From: Pseudomonas fluorescens
GTDB lineage: Bacteria > Pseudomonadota > Gammaproteobacteria > Pseudomonadales > Pseudomonadaceae
NCBI RefSeq assembly: GCF_040448305.1
Contig: NZ_CP148752.1
Span: 434,001-498,000, forward strand
DNA: 64,000 bases
Direction of reading: 5' to 3'
The notes under the pieces were generated by a model that saw nothing but the letters and a program-made list of their open reading frames with translations, was not told where the DNA came from and made no database searches. This document shows, in pieces, positions 34,408-42,818 of this stretch. The translations under genes were made by a program, and so were the position numbers. Each line of letters opens with the position of its first letter. Position 1 is the first letter of the stretch.

Positions 34408-34668
34408 TCAAGCTGCCTGTTTTGCGCTGACGAACGCCGCAAGGCTCGCCACGTTACTGAAGTGATTACGTGTGTCCTTGGCATCGGCGTCGATTTTGAT
34501 GCCGTATTTTTTCTGGATGGCCAGGCCCAGTTCCAGGGCGTCCACCGAGTCCAGGCCCAGGCCTTCGCCGAACAGGATCTGGTCATTGCCGATGTCGTCG
34601 GCACTGATGTCTTCCAGGCCAAGGGCGTCGATGATAAGCATTTTGATATCACGGTGCAGATCGCTCAT
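34408..34668 (-). CDS. APE acyl carrier protein 2
   Basis: The 86-residue ACP has its attachment serine at S41 in GLGLDSVDALELGL. Two ACPs in a row are characteristic of APE clusters, one often carrying the aryl starter. Its start overlaps the acyltransferase gene by 20 bases. Confidence 0.95.
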   Translation of the reverse strand: MSDLHRDIKMLIIDALGLEDISADDIGNDQILFGEGLGLDSVDALELGLAIQKKYGIKIDADAKDTRNHFSNVASLAAFVSAKQAA

Positions 34669-35458
34669 CTTCGGCGAGCTCCTTAATAAAGTAAGAATGT
34701 AGATAATCGTTGAGCTTGCGCGAGGCCTGCGGAGCCGGCCCCTGCGTGGCGAAGGTCTGTGGGTCTATATCGGCCCCGACCCGGAAACTGAAGTGCACGC
34801 GCCGCTTGGGGATGCGATACCAGGGTTCGGCCTTGGTCAATGTGGTCGGGCTGACCTTGATAATGACCGGGGTGAGGATTTTCGCACCACGCAGGGCGAT
34901 TGCCGCGCCTCCCCGATGAAAGGCCGGTGCCTGGCCGGGTTGGGTGCGCGTACCTTCGGGGAAAATGATCAGGGTCTGGCCGTCTTTCAGCGCGTCGGCA
35001 GCGGCGTCGAGCATGTCCATGCTGCCGTCGTTGCTGATGTATTCGGTGCAGCGCAGTGGTCCGCGGGTGAAAGGATTTTCCCAGAGGCTTTGCTTGACCA
35101 CGCAGTTGGCGTGACGCACCAGGCCGATCAGAAAGACCACGTCGATCAGCGATGGGTGGTTGGCAATGATCATTTGCCCGGGACGACCGAGTTTTTCCGC
35201 GCCTTCAATGTTGTAGGTCAGCACCCCGGTACGGGCCATGAAGCGCACAAAAATCCAGAAACAGCGGCTGACCGTTTGCCGGGCCCGCAGTCGATGGGTC
35301 CGGGCGTCGCCCGGCAGGCAGTTCAGCAAAGGGAAAATCACCAGGCGCAGGCACAGCCCGCCCAGCCCGAACAGGGCAAAGCTCGCGGCGGTGGCCAGCA
35401 AGCGCCAGTAATAGGCGTCGCGGTTTTTCTCGGTCACGGGTTGCGTTGCCAGGTCCAT
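34649..35458 (-). CDS. PlsC-like acyltransferase of the APE cluster, ApeD-like
   Basis: The 269-residue protein has an N-terminal membrane helix region (about residues 20-45), then the 1-acylglycerol-phosphate acyltransferase motifs NHPSLIDV (the H-x4-D dyad) and FPEGTRTQPG. It probably helps attach the product to a glycerolipid. The ATG at 35458 overlaps the previous gene by 25 bases. Confidence 0.88.
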   Translation of the reverse strand: MDLATQPVTEKNRDAYYWRLLATAASFALFGLGGLCLRLVIFPLLNCLPGDARTHRLRARQTVSRCFWIFVRFMARTGVLTYNIEGAEKLGRPGQMIIANHPSLIDVVFLIGLVRHANCVVKQSLWENPFTRGPLRCTEYISNDGSMDMLDAAADALKDGQTLIIFPEGTRTQPGQAPAFHRGGAAIALRGAKILTPVIIKVSPTTLTKAEPWYRIPKRRVHFSFRVGADIDPQTFATQGPAPQASRKLNDYLHSYFIKELAEDERSAP

Positions 35459-36159
35459 ACACGATTTTTCCAGGCATGTTGGCAGGTGGTTTGCTGGCCG
35501 AGCAGCGCACACAATAGATTCAGCGCGTGGGGCCAGCGGGATTTGGACAACGCATCCGAGGGGCTGTTCAGGGACAACTGCCAGTCGGTGCCGGGTGTGA
35601 TCAGCAGGCCGACGGCATAAGGGAACGGCACGTCGTCGATCCAGGTCGAGTAAGCCTCGGGCGGCTGCTCTTCGGTGACCACCAGCAGTACCGCGCCAGC
35701 GCCGTCAGCCAGCAGCGCGGCAGCTTCGAGCATGCCATGTTCCAGGCCATCGCCTGCGGCGGCCAGGGCGGTCATTTCGCTGGTTTCACCACGCATGATC
35801 GACCACAAGCCAATGATCGCGTTATGCACGGACAAGCTGAACTGGGTTGGAGATAGTGGCTGGTCGGCGGCCAGATCACTAAGAATGTCGACCGTGCGGG
35901 GCGTTTCGCCATGACGGGACACAAAGACCAATGGCAAATCCTGCCGACCTTCGGCCAATGGCCAGCCGACACTGAATGCCATGCGCGCCAGACGGCTGAG
36001 CCGCCGACGCTGCATGGCGGGCAGAAAGGAAACGTCGGGAACGGCATCGCTGTCCGGCAGCACGACCGGTTGTCGGCACCAGGCCTGCCAATCGGTCACG
36101 CTATCAAGCCCCGGGGCCCAGGCGCGCCATTGGGCGATGTTGAAGTTGATCACAGACAT
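35434..36159 (-). CDS. Ketosynthase-like chain-length factor, ApeC-like
   Basis: The 241-residue protein is the short KS-like type (N-terminal ketoacyl-synthase fold, Pfam Ketoacyl-synt_2). The nucleophile region reads SLSVHNAIIGLW, without the Cys, and the catalytic His pair is absent, as expected for a chain-length factor that pairs with ApeO. It is the first gene of the operon, so its promoter lies in the 355 bases upstream. Confidence 0.87.
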   Translation of the reverse strand: MSVINFNIAQWRAWAPGLDSVTDWQAWCRQPVVLPDSDAVPDVSFLPAMQRRRLSRLARMAFSVGWPLAEGRQDLPLVFVSRHGETPRTVDILSDLAADQPLSPTQFSLSVHNAIIGLWSIMRGETSEMTALAAAGDGLEHGMLEAAALLADGAGAVLLVVTEEQPPEAYSTWIDDVPFPYAVGLLITPGTDWQLSLNSPSDALSKSRWPHALNLLCALLGQQTTCQHAWKNRVWTWQRNP

Positions 36160-36514
36160 TCATCCCACCCTCACGGGCTTACTTGACGCGGGGAGTGGCC
36201 GGGAGCCGGGACTTACCCTGCGTGGCGTTTGGCGCCGAGTGGCGCGCATTATCCCGGTGCCGGGAACGTGTAGCAAATGCTGGTTACATTTTGCTCAGCA
36301 AGATGAAGCGGCTGGCTCGCAAAATTTGAACGATTGGTAATTATTCACAGAATTATTACTCCGTCTGTCGGTTCTGGCGTTGAATCACCGAGCCGTTCAG
36401 GGCTTTTCAAGCAGGAGAAGGCAACTGACTGTGTAGTCCCTTTGCCGACAAGGTAGCGAAGCAACGCGGTGGACCACTACACTCGGTCATTCTTTGATAC
36501 ACGGAGGTTTTGAC
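36160..36514. promoter_or_regulatory. Divergent control region between APE operon and parA-like gene
   Basis: These 355 bases hold both promoters. The AT-rich element GTAAT-N13-ATTAC at 36337-36359, which also contains the direct repeat AATTATT, stands out and could be an operator. No regulator gene is present in the cluster itself. A clear GGAGG ribosome-binding site for the parA-like gene lies at 36503-36507. Confidence 0.4.
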
Positions 36515-37285
36515 ATGCGGCGCGTGGTGTTCAATCAGAAAGGTGGTGTTGGCAAATCGAGCATTGCCTGCAATCTGGCGGCAGTCAGTGCCAGCGAGGG
36601 CTTTCGCACCTTGTTGGTGGATCTCGATGCCCAGGCCAACTCCACTCAGTACCTGACGGGGCTCACCGGTAGCGATATCCCGATGGGCATCGCCGATTTC
36701 TTCAAGCAGACGCTGTCTTCCGGGCCGTTCTCCAAAAAGAATCAGGTCGACATCTACGAAACCCCCTTCGATAACCTCCATGTTGTTACCGCCACCGCCG
36801 AGCTGGCGGACTTGCAGCCAAAGCTTGAAGCCAAGCACAAGATCAACAAGCTGCGTAAGTTGCTGGAAGAGCTGAGCGAAGACTACGACCGGATTTACCT
36901 CGATACCCCGCCAGCGCTGAATTTCTATGCGGTTTCAGCGTTGATTGCCGCCGATCGTGTGTTGATTCCCTTCGATTGCGACAGCTTTTCACGCCAGGCA
37001 CTGTACGGCCTGATGGCGGAAATCGAGGAGTTGAAGGAAGACCATAACGAAGGTCTGGAAGTCGAAGGCATCGTCGTCAACCAGTTCCAGGCCCGCGCCA
37101 GCCTGCCCCAGCAAATTCTCGATGAACTGATCGCCGAAGGCCTGCCGGTGTTGCCGGTGTACCTGGCCAGCTCGGTACGCATGCGCGAATCCCACCAGGC
37201 CAACACGCCGCTGATCCATCTCGACCCGCGGCACAAGTTGACCCAGCAATTCGTTGAGCTGCACAATCTGCTGGAAAACGCCTGA
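36515..37285 (+). CDS. ParA/MinD-family ATPase
   Basis: The 256-residue protein has the deviant Walker A KGGVGKS at residues 9-15, the switch aspartate in LLVDLDAQANST, and DTPPALNFY as the Walker B region. It is a stand-alone ParA-like protein with no parB or centromere-like repeats beside it, so it may position a cell-envelope or signalling complex. The ATG at 36515 has a GGAGG upstream; an in-frame ATG at 36494 lacks one. Confidence 0.9.
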   Translation: MRRVVFNQKGGVGKSSIACNLAAVSASEGFRTLLVDLDAQANSTQYLTGLTGSDIPMGIADFFKQTLSSGPFSKKNQVDIYETPFDNLHVVTATAELADLQPKLEAKHKINKLRKLLEELSEDYDRIYLDTPPALNFYAVSALIAADRVLIPFDCDSFSRQALYGLMAEIEELKEDHNEGLEVEGIVVNQFQARASLPQQILDELIAEGLPVLPVYLASSVRMRESHQANTPLIHLDPRHKLTQQFVELHNLLENA

Positions 37286-37307
37286 TCTTTCAGGCGACAC
37301 AAAACCC

Positions 37308-37397
37308 TGTGGGAGCGGGCTTGCTCGCGAAGGCGTCGTGTCAGTCAACTTAGATGTTGAATGTAACGGCCTCTTCGCGAGCAAGCCCGCTCCCACA
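37308..37397. repeat. REPIN-like inverted REP pair between parA-like gene and trxC
   Basis: TGTGGGAGCGGGCTTGCTCG and its reverse complement flank a 45-base spacer between the two convergent genes. Confidence 0.9.
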
Positions 37398-37413
37398 TTG
37401 ATTGTTGGTGGTT

Positions 37414-37848
37414 TCAGATGCCTTGGCTACGCAACCAGCTCATCAGTTGCGGTAACGGAAAGGCCCCGCTCTGCCGGGCGACTTCCCGGCCGTTCTTGAA
37501 CAGGATCAGGCTCGGAATCGAGCGAATCCCCAACTGCGCCGACAACTGCTGGTTCGCCTCGCTGTCCAGTTTGGCCAGCCGACACTTGCCCGCCAGTTGC
37601 CCGGCTGCCTGCTCGAACACCGGTGCAAACGACTTGCACGGCCCGCACCAATCCGCCCACACATCCACCAACAACGGCAGATCGCCCTTGATCTGGCTGG
37701 CGTAGTCGCCTTGCTTCAACTCAAACGGTTTGCTCAGCAGGACTTCGGCCTTGCAGCGTCCGCATTTCGGGTGGTCGTTGAGGCGCTCGGCGGGAATGCG
37801 GTTGAGGCCGTTGCAGTGGGGGCAGGGTATGAGGAGTGGGTCGGTCAT
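37414..37848 (-). CDS. trxC: Thioredoxin 2 (zinc-containing)
   Basis: The 144-residue TrxC has an N-terminal zinc finger (C9, C12, C29, C32) and the thioredoxin active site WCGPC with C68 and C71. It reduces disulfides in the cytoplasm and in E. coli belongs to the OxyR stress response. The start at 37848 fits the family; upstream in-frame codons would add a non-conserved tail. Confidence 0.95.
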   Translation of the reverse strand: MTDPLLIPCPHCNGLNRIPAERLNDHPKCGRCKAEVLLSKPFELKQGDYASQIKGDLPLLVDVWADWCGPCKSFAPVFEQAAGQLAGKCRLAKLDSEANQQLSAQLGIRSIPSLILFKNGREVARQSGAFPLPQLMSWLRSQGI

Positions 37849-37921
37849 GACAAATCGTCCAGTCGAAAGCGAATGAGCCTTATCTGGAGACATCACTCCA
37901 GATTTTCAATTGTGCAGTGCC

Positions 37922-39385
37922 TCACGACGAACAACTGATCTCCAGATGCTTGCCCCATTCCGGTGGTCGCTCGGCGTAGCTCTCCATCCCCGGTTGCTCC
38001 TCGAACGGATTGCTCAGCACTGCGTGTAGCCGGCGGACTTCCGAGTAGTCGCCGCTCTGCGCCGCTTCGATAGCCTTTTGCGCCAGGTAGTTGCGCAGGA
38101 TGTACAGCGGGTTGACCGCGTGCATCCGCTGGCGGCGCTGCTCTTGATCAAGCGTGCCTTCACGGGCCACCCGGGCGACGTAGAGTTCGCCCCAGGCATC
38201 AAAGCCCTTGAGGTCGACAAAGTCGTCACGCAAGCGGGTGATGGCCTGTTCCGGTGCTTCATCACCCAGGCGGCGAAAAAACAGGCTGTAGTCGACGCCG
38301 CTGTTTTGCATCAGTTGCAGCAGGTTCTCCAGCAATTTCTGGTCGTCATCCTCCGCCGTGGTCAGGCCGAGTCGGCGGCGCATCAGGTCCAGGTAATGAG
38401 CCTGGAACAGCGGCAGGTACAGGCCGAGGGTTTCGCGCAGGGCTTCGACGCTGATGAACGGCGTCAGTGCCTGGGCCAACGCGCTGAGGTTCCACTGGCC
38501 AATCGGCACCTGGTTGTTGAAGGAGTAGCGGCCCTGGTCGTCTGAGTGATTGCAGATGAAGTTGGCGTCGAAGTCGTCGAGGAAGGCGAACGGGCCGAAA
38601 TCGAAGGTGATGCCCAGGATCGACATGTTGTCGGTGTTCATCACTCCGTGGCAGAAGCCATAGGCCTGCCACTTGGCAATCAGCTCGGCATTGCGCTCCA
38701 CCACTTCGCGGAACATCGCCAGGTAAGGCTCCGGTTGTTCCAGGCACTGCGGGAAGTGCATGGCCAGCACGTGATCACCCAGCTCTTTCTGCTGCTCGGG
38801 GCGCTTGGTGTAGTAGAAATATTCGAAGTGCCCGAAGCGCACATGGCTCGGCGCCAGGCGCAGGACCATGGCCGCGCGCTCCTGTTTTTCACGCCACACC
38901 GGGGTATCGGAGCCGATCACGCACAGGGCGCGGGTAGTCGGGATGTTCAGGGCATTCAGGGCTTCGGAAGCGAGGAATTCGCGGATCGACGAGCGCAGTA
39001 CCGCCCGGCCATCGCCCATGCGTGAAAACGGCGTCTGGCCGGCGCCCTTGAGGTGCAGGTCCCAGTGTTCGCCGGCCTCGTTGTACACCTCGCCGAGCAA
39101 CAGGCCGCGACCGTCGCCCAGTTGCGGGTTGTAGGAGCCGAACTGATGCCCGGAATAGACCATCGCCCTTGGAATCGCGTCGGCCCAGAGCTTGTGGCCG
39201 CTGAACAGTTCGGCGAACTCCGGGGTTTCGGCCACGGCCGGGTCGAGGTCCAGCAACGCCATGGCGGCGGGGCTGGCCACGACCAGGCGCGGATTATCGA
39301 TGGGCTCAGGCAGTACATGGGCGGAAAACGCATCGCCCAGGCGGTCGAAGCGGTTATCGAAGGTGAGTTCGTCGAGGGCTTTCAA
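37922..39385 (-). CDS. selO: Protein adenylyltransferase SelO (YdiU)
   Basis: The 487-residue pseudokinase-fold enzyme transfers AMP from ATP to protein Ser/Thr/Tyr hydroxyls. The motifs MVYSGHQFGSYNPQLGDGRG and NTDNMSILGITFDFGPF carry its catalytic and metal-binding residues. The C-terminus ends in SCSS, with the Cys found in bacterial forms. It lies 49 bases downstream of the mscK-type gene. Confidence 0.95.
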   Translation of the reverse strand: MKALDELTFDNRFDRLGDAFSAHVLPEPIDNPRLVVASPAAMALLDLDPAVAETPEFAELFSGHKLWADAIPRAMVYSGHQFGSYNPQLGDGRGLLLGEVYNEAGEHWDLHLKGAGQTPFSRMGDGRAVLRSSIREFLASEALNALNIPTTRALCVIGSDTPVWREKQERAAMVLRLAPSHVRFGHFEYFYYTKRPEQQKELGDHVLAMHFPQCLEQPEPYLAMFREVVERNAELIAKWQAYGFCHGVMNTDNMSILGITFDFGPFAFLDDFDANFICNHSDDQGRYSFNNQVPIGQWNLSALAQALTPFISVEALRETLGLYLPLFQAHYLDLMRRRLGLTTAEDDDQKLLENLLQLMQNSGVDYSLFFRRLGDEAPEQAITRLRDDFVDLKGFDAWGELYVARVAREGTLDQEQRRQRMHAVNPLYILRNYLAQKAIEAAQSGDYSEVRRLHAVLSNPFEEQPGMESYAERPPEWGKHLEISCSS

Positions 39386-39394
39386 GGGCCGGCT

Positions 39395-39422
39395 CCAGCA
39401 GAATGTCCGAGCATTCTGCTGG
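39395..39422 (-). terminator. Inverted repeat after the mscK-type gene
   Basis: CCAGCAGAATG at 39395-39405 pairs with CATTCTGCTGG at 39412-39422. It lies between the mscK-type stop and the selO start; no T-run follows, so it may only limit read-through. Confidence 0.5.
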
Positions 39423-39433
39423 GGAAAGGCCGG

Positions 39434-42400
39434 TTAGTCGAGTTTGGCGGCCGGCGGTTGTTGCGACGACTTGCCGTCGACGATCGGCACGATGGTTTTC
39501 GCTTCCGGCTCGATCGGCACCATCTTGTATTCCTGGCCGTGCAGGTTCTTGAGGTAGACCTCCATCTGCCGGAACGAGATATTGATGTGCTGCTTCTTGA
39601 ACTCGCGGTTGATGAAGCGGTTGACCTCGTCGAGCACCGGGTTGCGGTCGCCGAGGTCGCGCACGTGCATGCGCAACTCGTGGTCGAGGGTGCTTTCGCC
39701 GAAATTCAGGAAGTACACGTGCGGTTCCGGGTCTTTCAGCACGCGCGGGTTATCGCGTGCGGCCTTGAGCAACAGCTCTTTCACCAGGTCCAGGTCCGAG
39801 CCGTAGTCGACGCCGAGCTTGAGGGTCACCCGGGTGATGGTGTCGGTCAGCGACCAGTTGATCAGTTGCCCGGTAATGAACGTCTTGTTCGGGACGATGA
39901 TGTCCTTGCGATCGAAGTCGGTGATGGTCGTGGCACGGATGCGAATCTTGCTCACCGTGCCCGACAGGTTGCCGATGGTGATGGTGTCACCGATCCGCAC
40001 CGGACGTTCGAACAGGATCATGATGCCGGAAATGAAGTTGGCGAAGATTTCCTGCATGCCGAAGCCGAGGCCGACCGACAGCGCCGCTACCAGCCATTGC
40101 AACTTGTCCCAGCTTACGCCGAGGGTCGACAGCGTCGAGACAAAACCGACGCCGGCGATCACGTACGACAGCAACGTGGTGGTCGCGTAGGCGCTGCCCT
40201 GGGCAAGATTGAGCTTGGACAGCACGAACACTTCGAGCAAGCCCGGCAGGTTGCGCGCCAGCGCGAAGGTGATGCCGATGATGATCAACGCGCCAAGCAT
40301 GTCGCCGATGCTGATCGGCACCATGCTCATGTTGGCGCCGGTACCGCTGGTGTATTCGTAGAGGGTGACGTTGTCCAGGTACGAGAACACCGTGATCAGG
40401 TCGGCCCAGACCCAATACAGTGCCGCCATGAAGCCGCCGAGCAGTGCCAGGCGGATCAGGCGCAGGGACTGTTCGTTGACCTTCTCGATGTCCATCGTCG
40501 GTTCTTCGATCACCGCTTCGCCATCGCCGGCCTCTTTGGCGGCCAGCCGCTTGGCCAGGGCGCGCTGGTAGGCCAGGCGCCGGGCCGCCACACTGAGGCC
40601 GCGCACGAAGGTGGCTTCGATCACCAGCCAGAACATCAGCAGGTACAGGGTGTTGATCAAACGGTCGCTGAGCTTCAGCGCGGTGTAGTAGTAGCCGAAG
40701 CACACCGCCACGAACAGCGCGACAGGCAGGGCGGTGAACAGGATCCCTACCAGTTTGCGGAACAGCGAAGCGTTTTCGTGGGTCGGGCTGCTGATGAGCA
40801 GGCGGCTGAGCAGCAAGGTCATCAAGGCGTAGCAGATCAGCACCACCGGCATGCCGAGCACGTCATCAGCCAGTGCCGCCGGTTGCAGTTCGGCAACGGC
40901 GACGACAGTCACCAGTGCCATGACCACGATGCCGAGGCGGCGGATCCATCTGCGCAGGAATTCCACCTGGGGCTTTTCCCAGCGGAAATGCAGTTCCGCC
41001 ACGCCACCCGGCGCGAGGATCCGGTAGGCGGTGTAGAACACCAGCCAGGCCCCGGCCATTTGCAGCAGCGCCGCGCCCATATTGGCGTTCTGCCCACGGG
41101 CGTCGATTTGCAGGGCCAGCCCGCACAATGCGAGGCCCAGGGAAACCGGCATCGCCAGCAAAATATTGATCAGAATCGCCTGCGGCGTATGCCACTGGCT
41201 ATCGCGCTTGAAGTGACCGATGTCCTGGTGAACCTTGATCAGTCGCGTGTACAGATTCTTGCGCCGCCACAGCAGCGCACCGATCAGCAGGGCCAGTGGC
41301 AGGAACAGCAGAGGGCGCTGGGTCAGGCCATCGGTCAGTTCGCTCAGGCTTGAAAGTACCGGCAGCGAATCGAGTTGCCGCTCGAGGCGATCCGGCACAC
41401 TGTGAATCCACTCCAGGTCCAGCGGCTTGTTGCTGGGAATCCAGAACATCTGCTCATCGAGGGTCGCCCGCAGGCTTTGCGCGGTGCTGAGCAGTTGCTT
41501 CTGGTTCAGTTGCAGGGTGATGGATTCATTGAGCACCGCGCTCAGTTCGCGGTTCAGTCGCTCCAGCAGGTCGGCGCGGGTGGTGGCCAGTTCCATCAGG
41601 CTTTTGCGCAGCTGCGGCGTGACTTGCTCGGGGGGTTGGGTCGACAGCAGGTTTTCGACGTAGGTGGTCGGATTACTCAGCAATTCCCGTTGCTGGCTGA
41701 CTTCGAACTGATACAGGCGAATGTCGGCGATCTGGTCGGCCAGGTTGCGGTCGAGCCGCAGGCGCGGCAACGCCTGTTTCTGTTTGTAGAGAATCTTCGA
41801 GAGCAGCAGGCTGCCTTTGAGCACGTTGATTTGCTCGTCCAGGGCCGAATCGCTCTGGGTCAGGCTGTCCAGCTGTTGCTTGGTCTGCAGGTTCTGCTGG
41901 GTGACTTCGTTCAGGCGGTCGGTGCTTTTGAGCAGGTAGTCCGAGAGCTTCAGGTTGGCTGCGCTTTCGGTGGCCAAAAGGCTGCTGCCGCCGGCTTTCT
42001 GCGCTTCGATCGATTGCTGGGTGACCGTTTCCTGGGACAACGCCAGACGCTTCTGGTTGATCAGGGTTTGCAGTTCCTGGATTTCCCGATCCAGGCGGTC
42101 GGACCGCTCCGACAACAGGTCATGCTGGCTGCTGCCGAGGTCCTGCAATTGGGTATTGCCGGCCAACTCCTGGCGCCGCAGTGGGATCAGGGCGTTCAGC
42201 GCTGTCAGCTCGGCATTGAGCTGGTCGCGCTGCTCGGGGCTCAGGGTCTTGCCGGCGTCCTTGCCGTTCTTGAGGATGGTGTTGATCTGCTGAATGCGCG
42301 TCTGGCTGCTGGAGATCTCCGCCTGGGCGCGCTCGGGGCGGGTCTGGGCGGTGATGATCAGGCTGTTGGCATCGGCCAGGGCTTTTTGCAGGTCGCTTTG

Positions 42401-42784
42401 CTGGGTGGAACGCTCGGTGAGCAATTGTTCCAGCTGCTGGATCGGTTCCTTGGCGAAACGCTGCGCCACCGGCACCACGGAACTGGCCTTGAGGCGGGTT
42501 AGTTCACGCTGGTTTTCGATGGTCTGTTTGGGTGCACTGCTCAATTGCTGCTTGAGCGCGACCAGCTTCTGCTCGTAGTCACGCTTGTTGTTGAGCTGGC
42601 TCAGCGTGCCTTGCAGGACGGATTGCAGGGCCTTCTGATCGGCTTCCGGCAGTTTGCGGTCGGCAATCTTGTCCAGGCTCGCTTGCACGGCTTCGCTGGA
42701 AGGCGGTTCGGCCGCTTGCAAAGTACTGACAGAGAGACTCAAACCCAGCAGGGCGATGGCGAAAATGGAGCGCAGATTAGGCAT
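39434..42784 (-). CDS. Large mechanosensitive channel, MscK/MscM (KefA) type
   Basis: The 1116-residue channel has a signal peptide ending LQA, a long periplasmic coiled-coil domain (about residues 25-480), a cluster of membrane helices (about 485-880) and a C-terminal MscS core (about 885-1090). The pore helix and beta domain are recognisable in SVGLGFGMQEIFANFISGI and ERPVRIGDTITIGNLSG. It releases solutes on hypo-osmotic shock. From length alone MscK and MscM (YjeP/YbdG-like large forms) cannot be separated. Confidence 0.9.
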   Translation of the reverse strand: MPNLRSIFAIALLGLSLSVSTLQAAEPPSSEAVQASLDKIADRKLPEADQKALQSVLQGTLSQLNNKRDYEQKLVALKQQLSSAPKQTIENQRELTRLKASSVVPVAQRFAKEPIQQLEQLLTERSTQQSDLQKALADANSLIITAQTRPERAQAEISSSQTRIQQINTILKNGKDAGKTLSPEQRDQLNAELTALNALIPLRRQELAGNTQLQDLGSSQHDLLSERSDRLDREIQELQTLINQKRLALSQETVTQQSIEAQKAGGSSLLATESAANLKLSDYLLKSTDRLNEVTQQNLQTKQQLDSLTQSDSALDEQINVLKGSLLLSKILYKQKQALPRLRLDRNLADQIADIRLYQFEVSQQRELLSNPTTYVENLLSTQPPEQVTPQLRKSLMELATTRADLLERLNRELSAVLNESITLQLNQKQLLSTAQSLRATLDEQMFWIPSNKPLDLEWIHSVPDRLERQLDSLPVLSSLSELTDGLTQRPLLFLPLALLIGALLWRRKNLYTRLIKVHQDIGHFKRDSQWHTPQAILINILLAMPVSLGLALCGLALQIDARGQNANMGAALLQMAGAWLVFYTAYRILAPGGVAELHFRWEKPQVEFLRRWIRRLGIVVMALVTVVAVAELQPAALADDVLGMPVVLICYALMTLLLSRLLISSPTHENASLFRKLVGILFTALPVALFVAVCFGYYYTALKLSDRLINTLYLLMFWLVIEATFVRGLSVAARRLAYQRALAKRLAAKEAGDGEAVIEEPTMDIEKVNEQSLRLIRLALLGGFMAALYWVWADLITVFSYLDNVTLYEYTSGTGANMSMVPISIGDMLGALIIIGITFALARNLPGLLEVFVLSKLNLAQGSAYATTTLLSYVIAGVGFVSTLSTLGVSWDKLQWLVAALSVGLGFGMQEIFANFISGIMILFERPVRIGDTITIGNLSGTVSKIRIRATTITDFDRKDIIVPNKTFITGQLINWSLTDTITRVTLKLGVDYGSDLDLVKELLLKAARDNPRVLKDPEPHVYFLNFGESTLDHELRMHVRDLGDRNPVLDEVNRFINREFKKQHINISFRQMEVYLKNLHGQEYKMVPIEPEAKTIVPIVDGKSSQQPPAAKLD

Positions 42785-42818
42785 AAAGACCGGTCAAGCA
42801 AGTGATAGTGGAAGCAGT

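Noticed and set aside
36515..37285. Plasmid-type partition locus
   Set aside because: ParA-like ATPase only; no parB, parS-like repeats or replication genes nearby, and a homolog is part of the chromosomal backbone in P. aeruginosa as I recall.
39053..41353. 766-codon open frame opposite selO and the mscK-type gene
   Set aside because: Crosses two well-supported genes on the other strand and reads as low-complexity His/Gln/Arg sequence.
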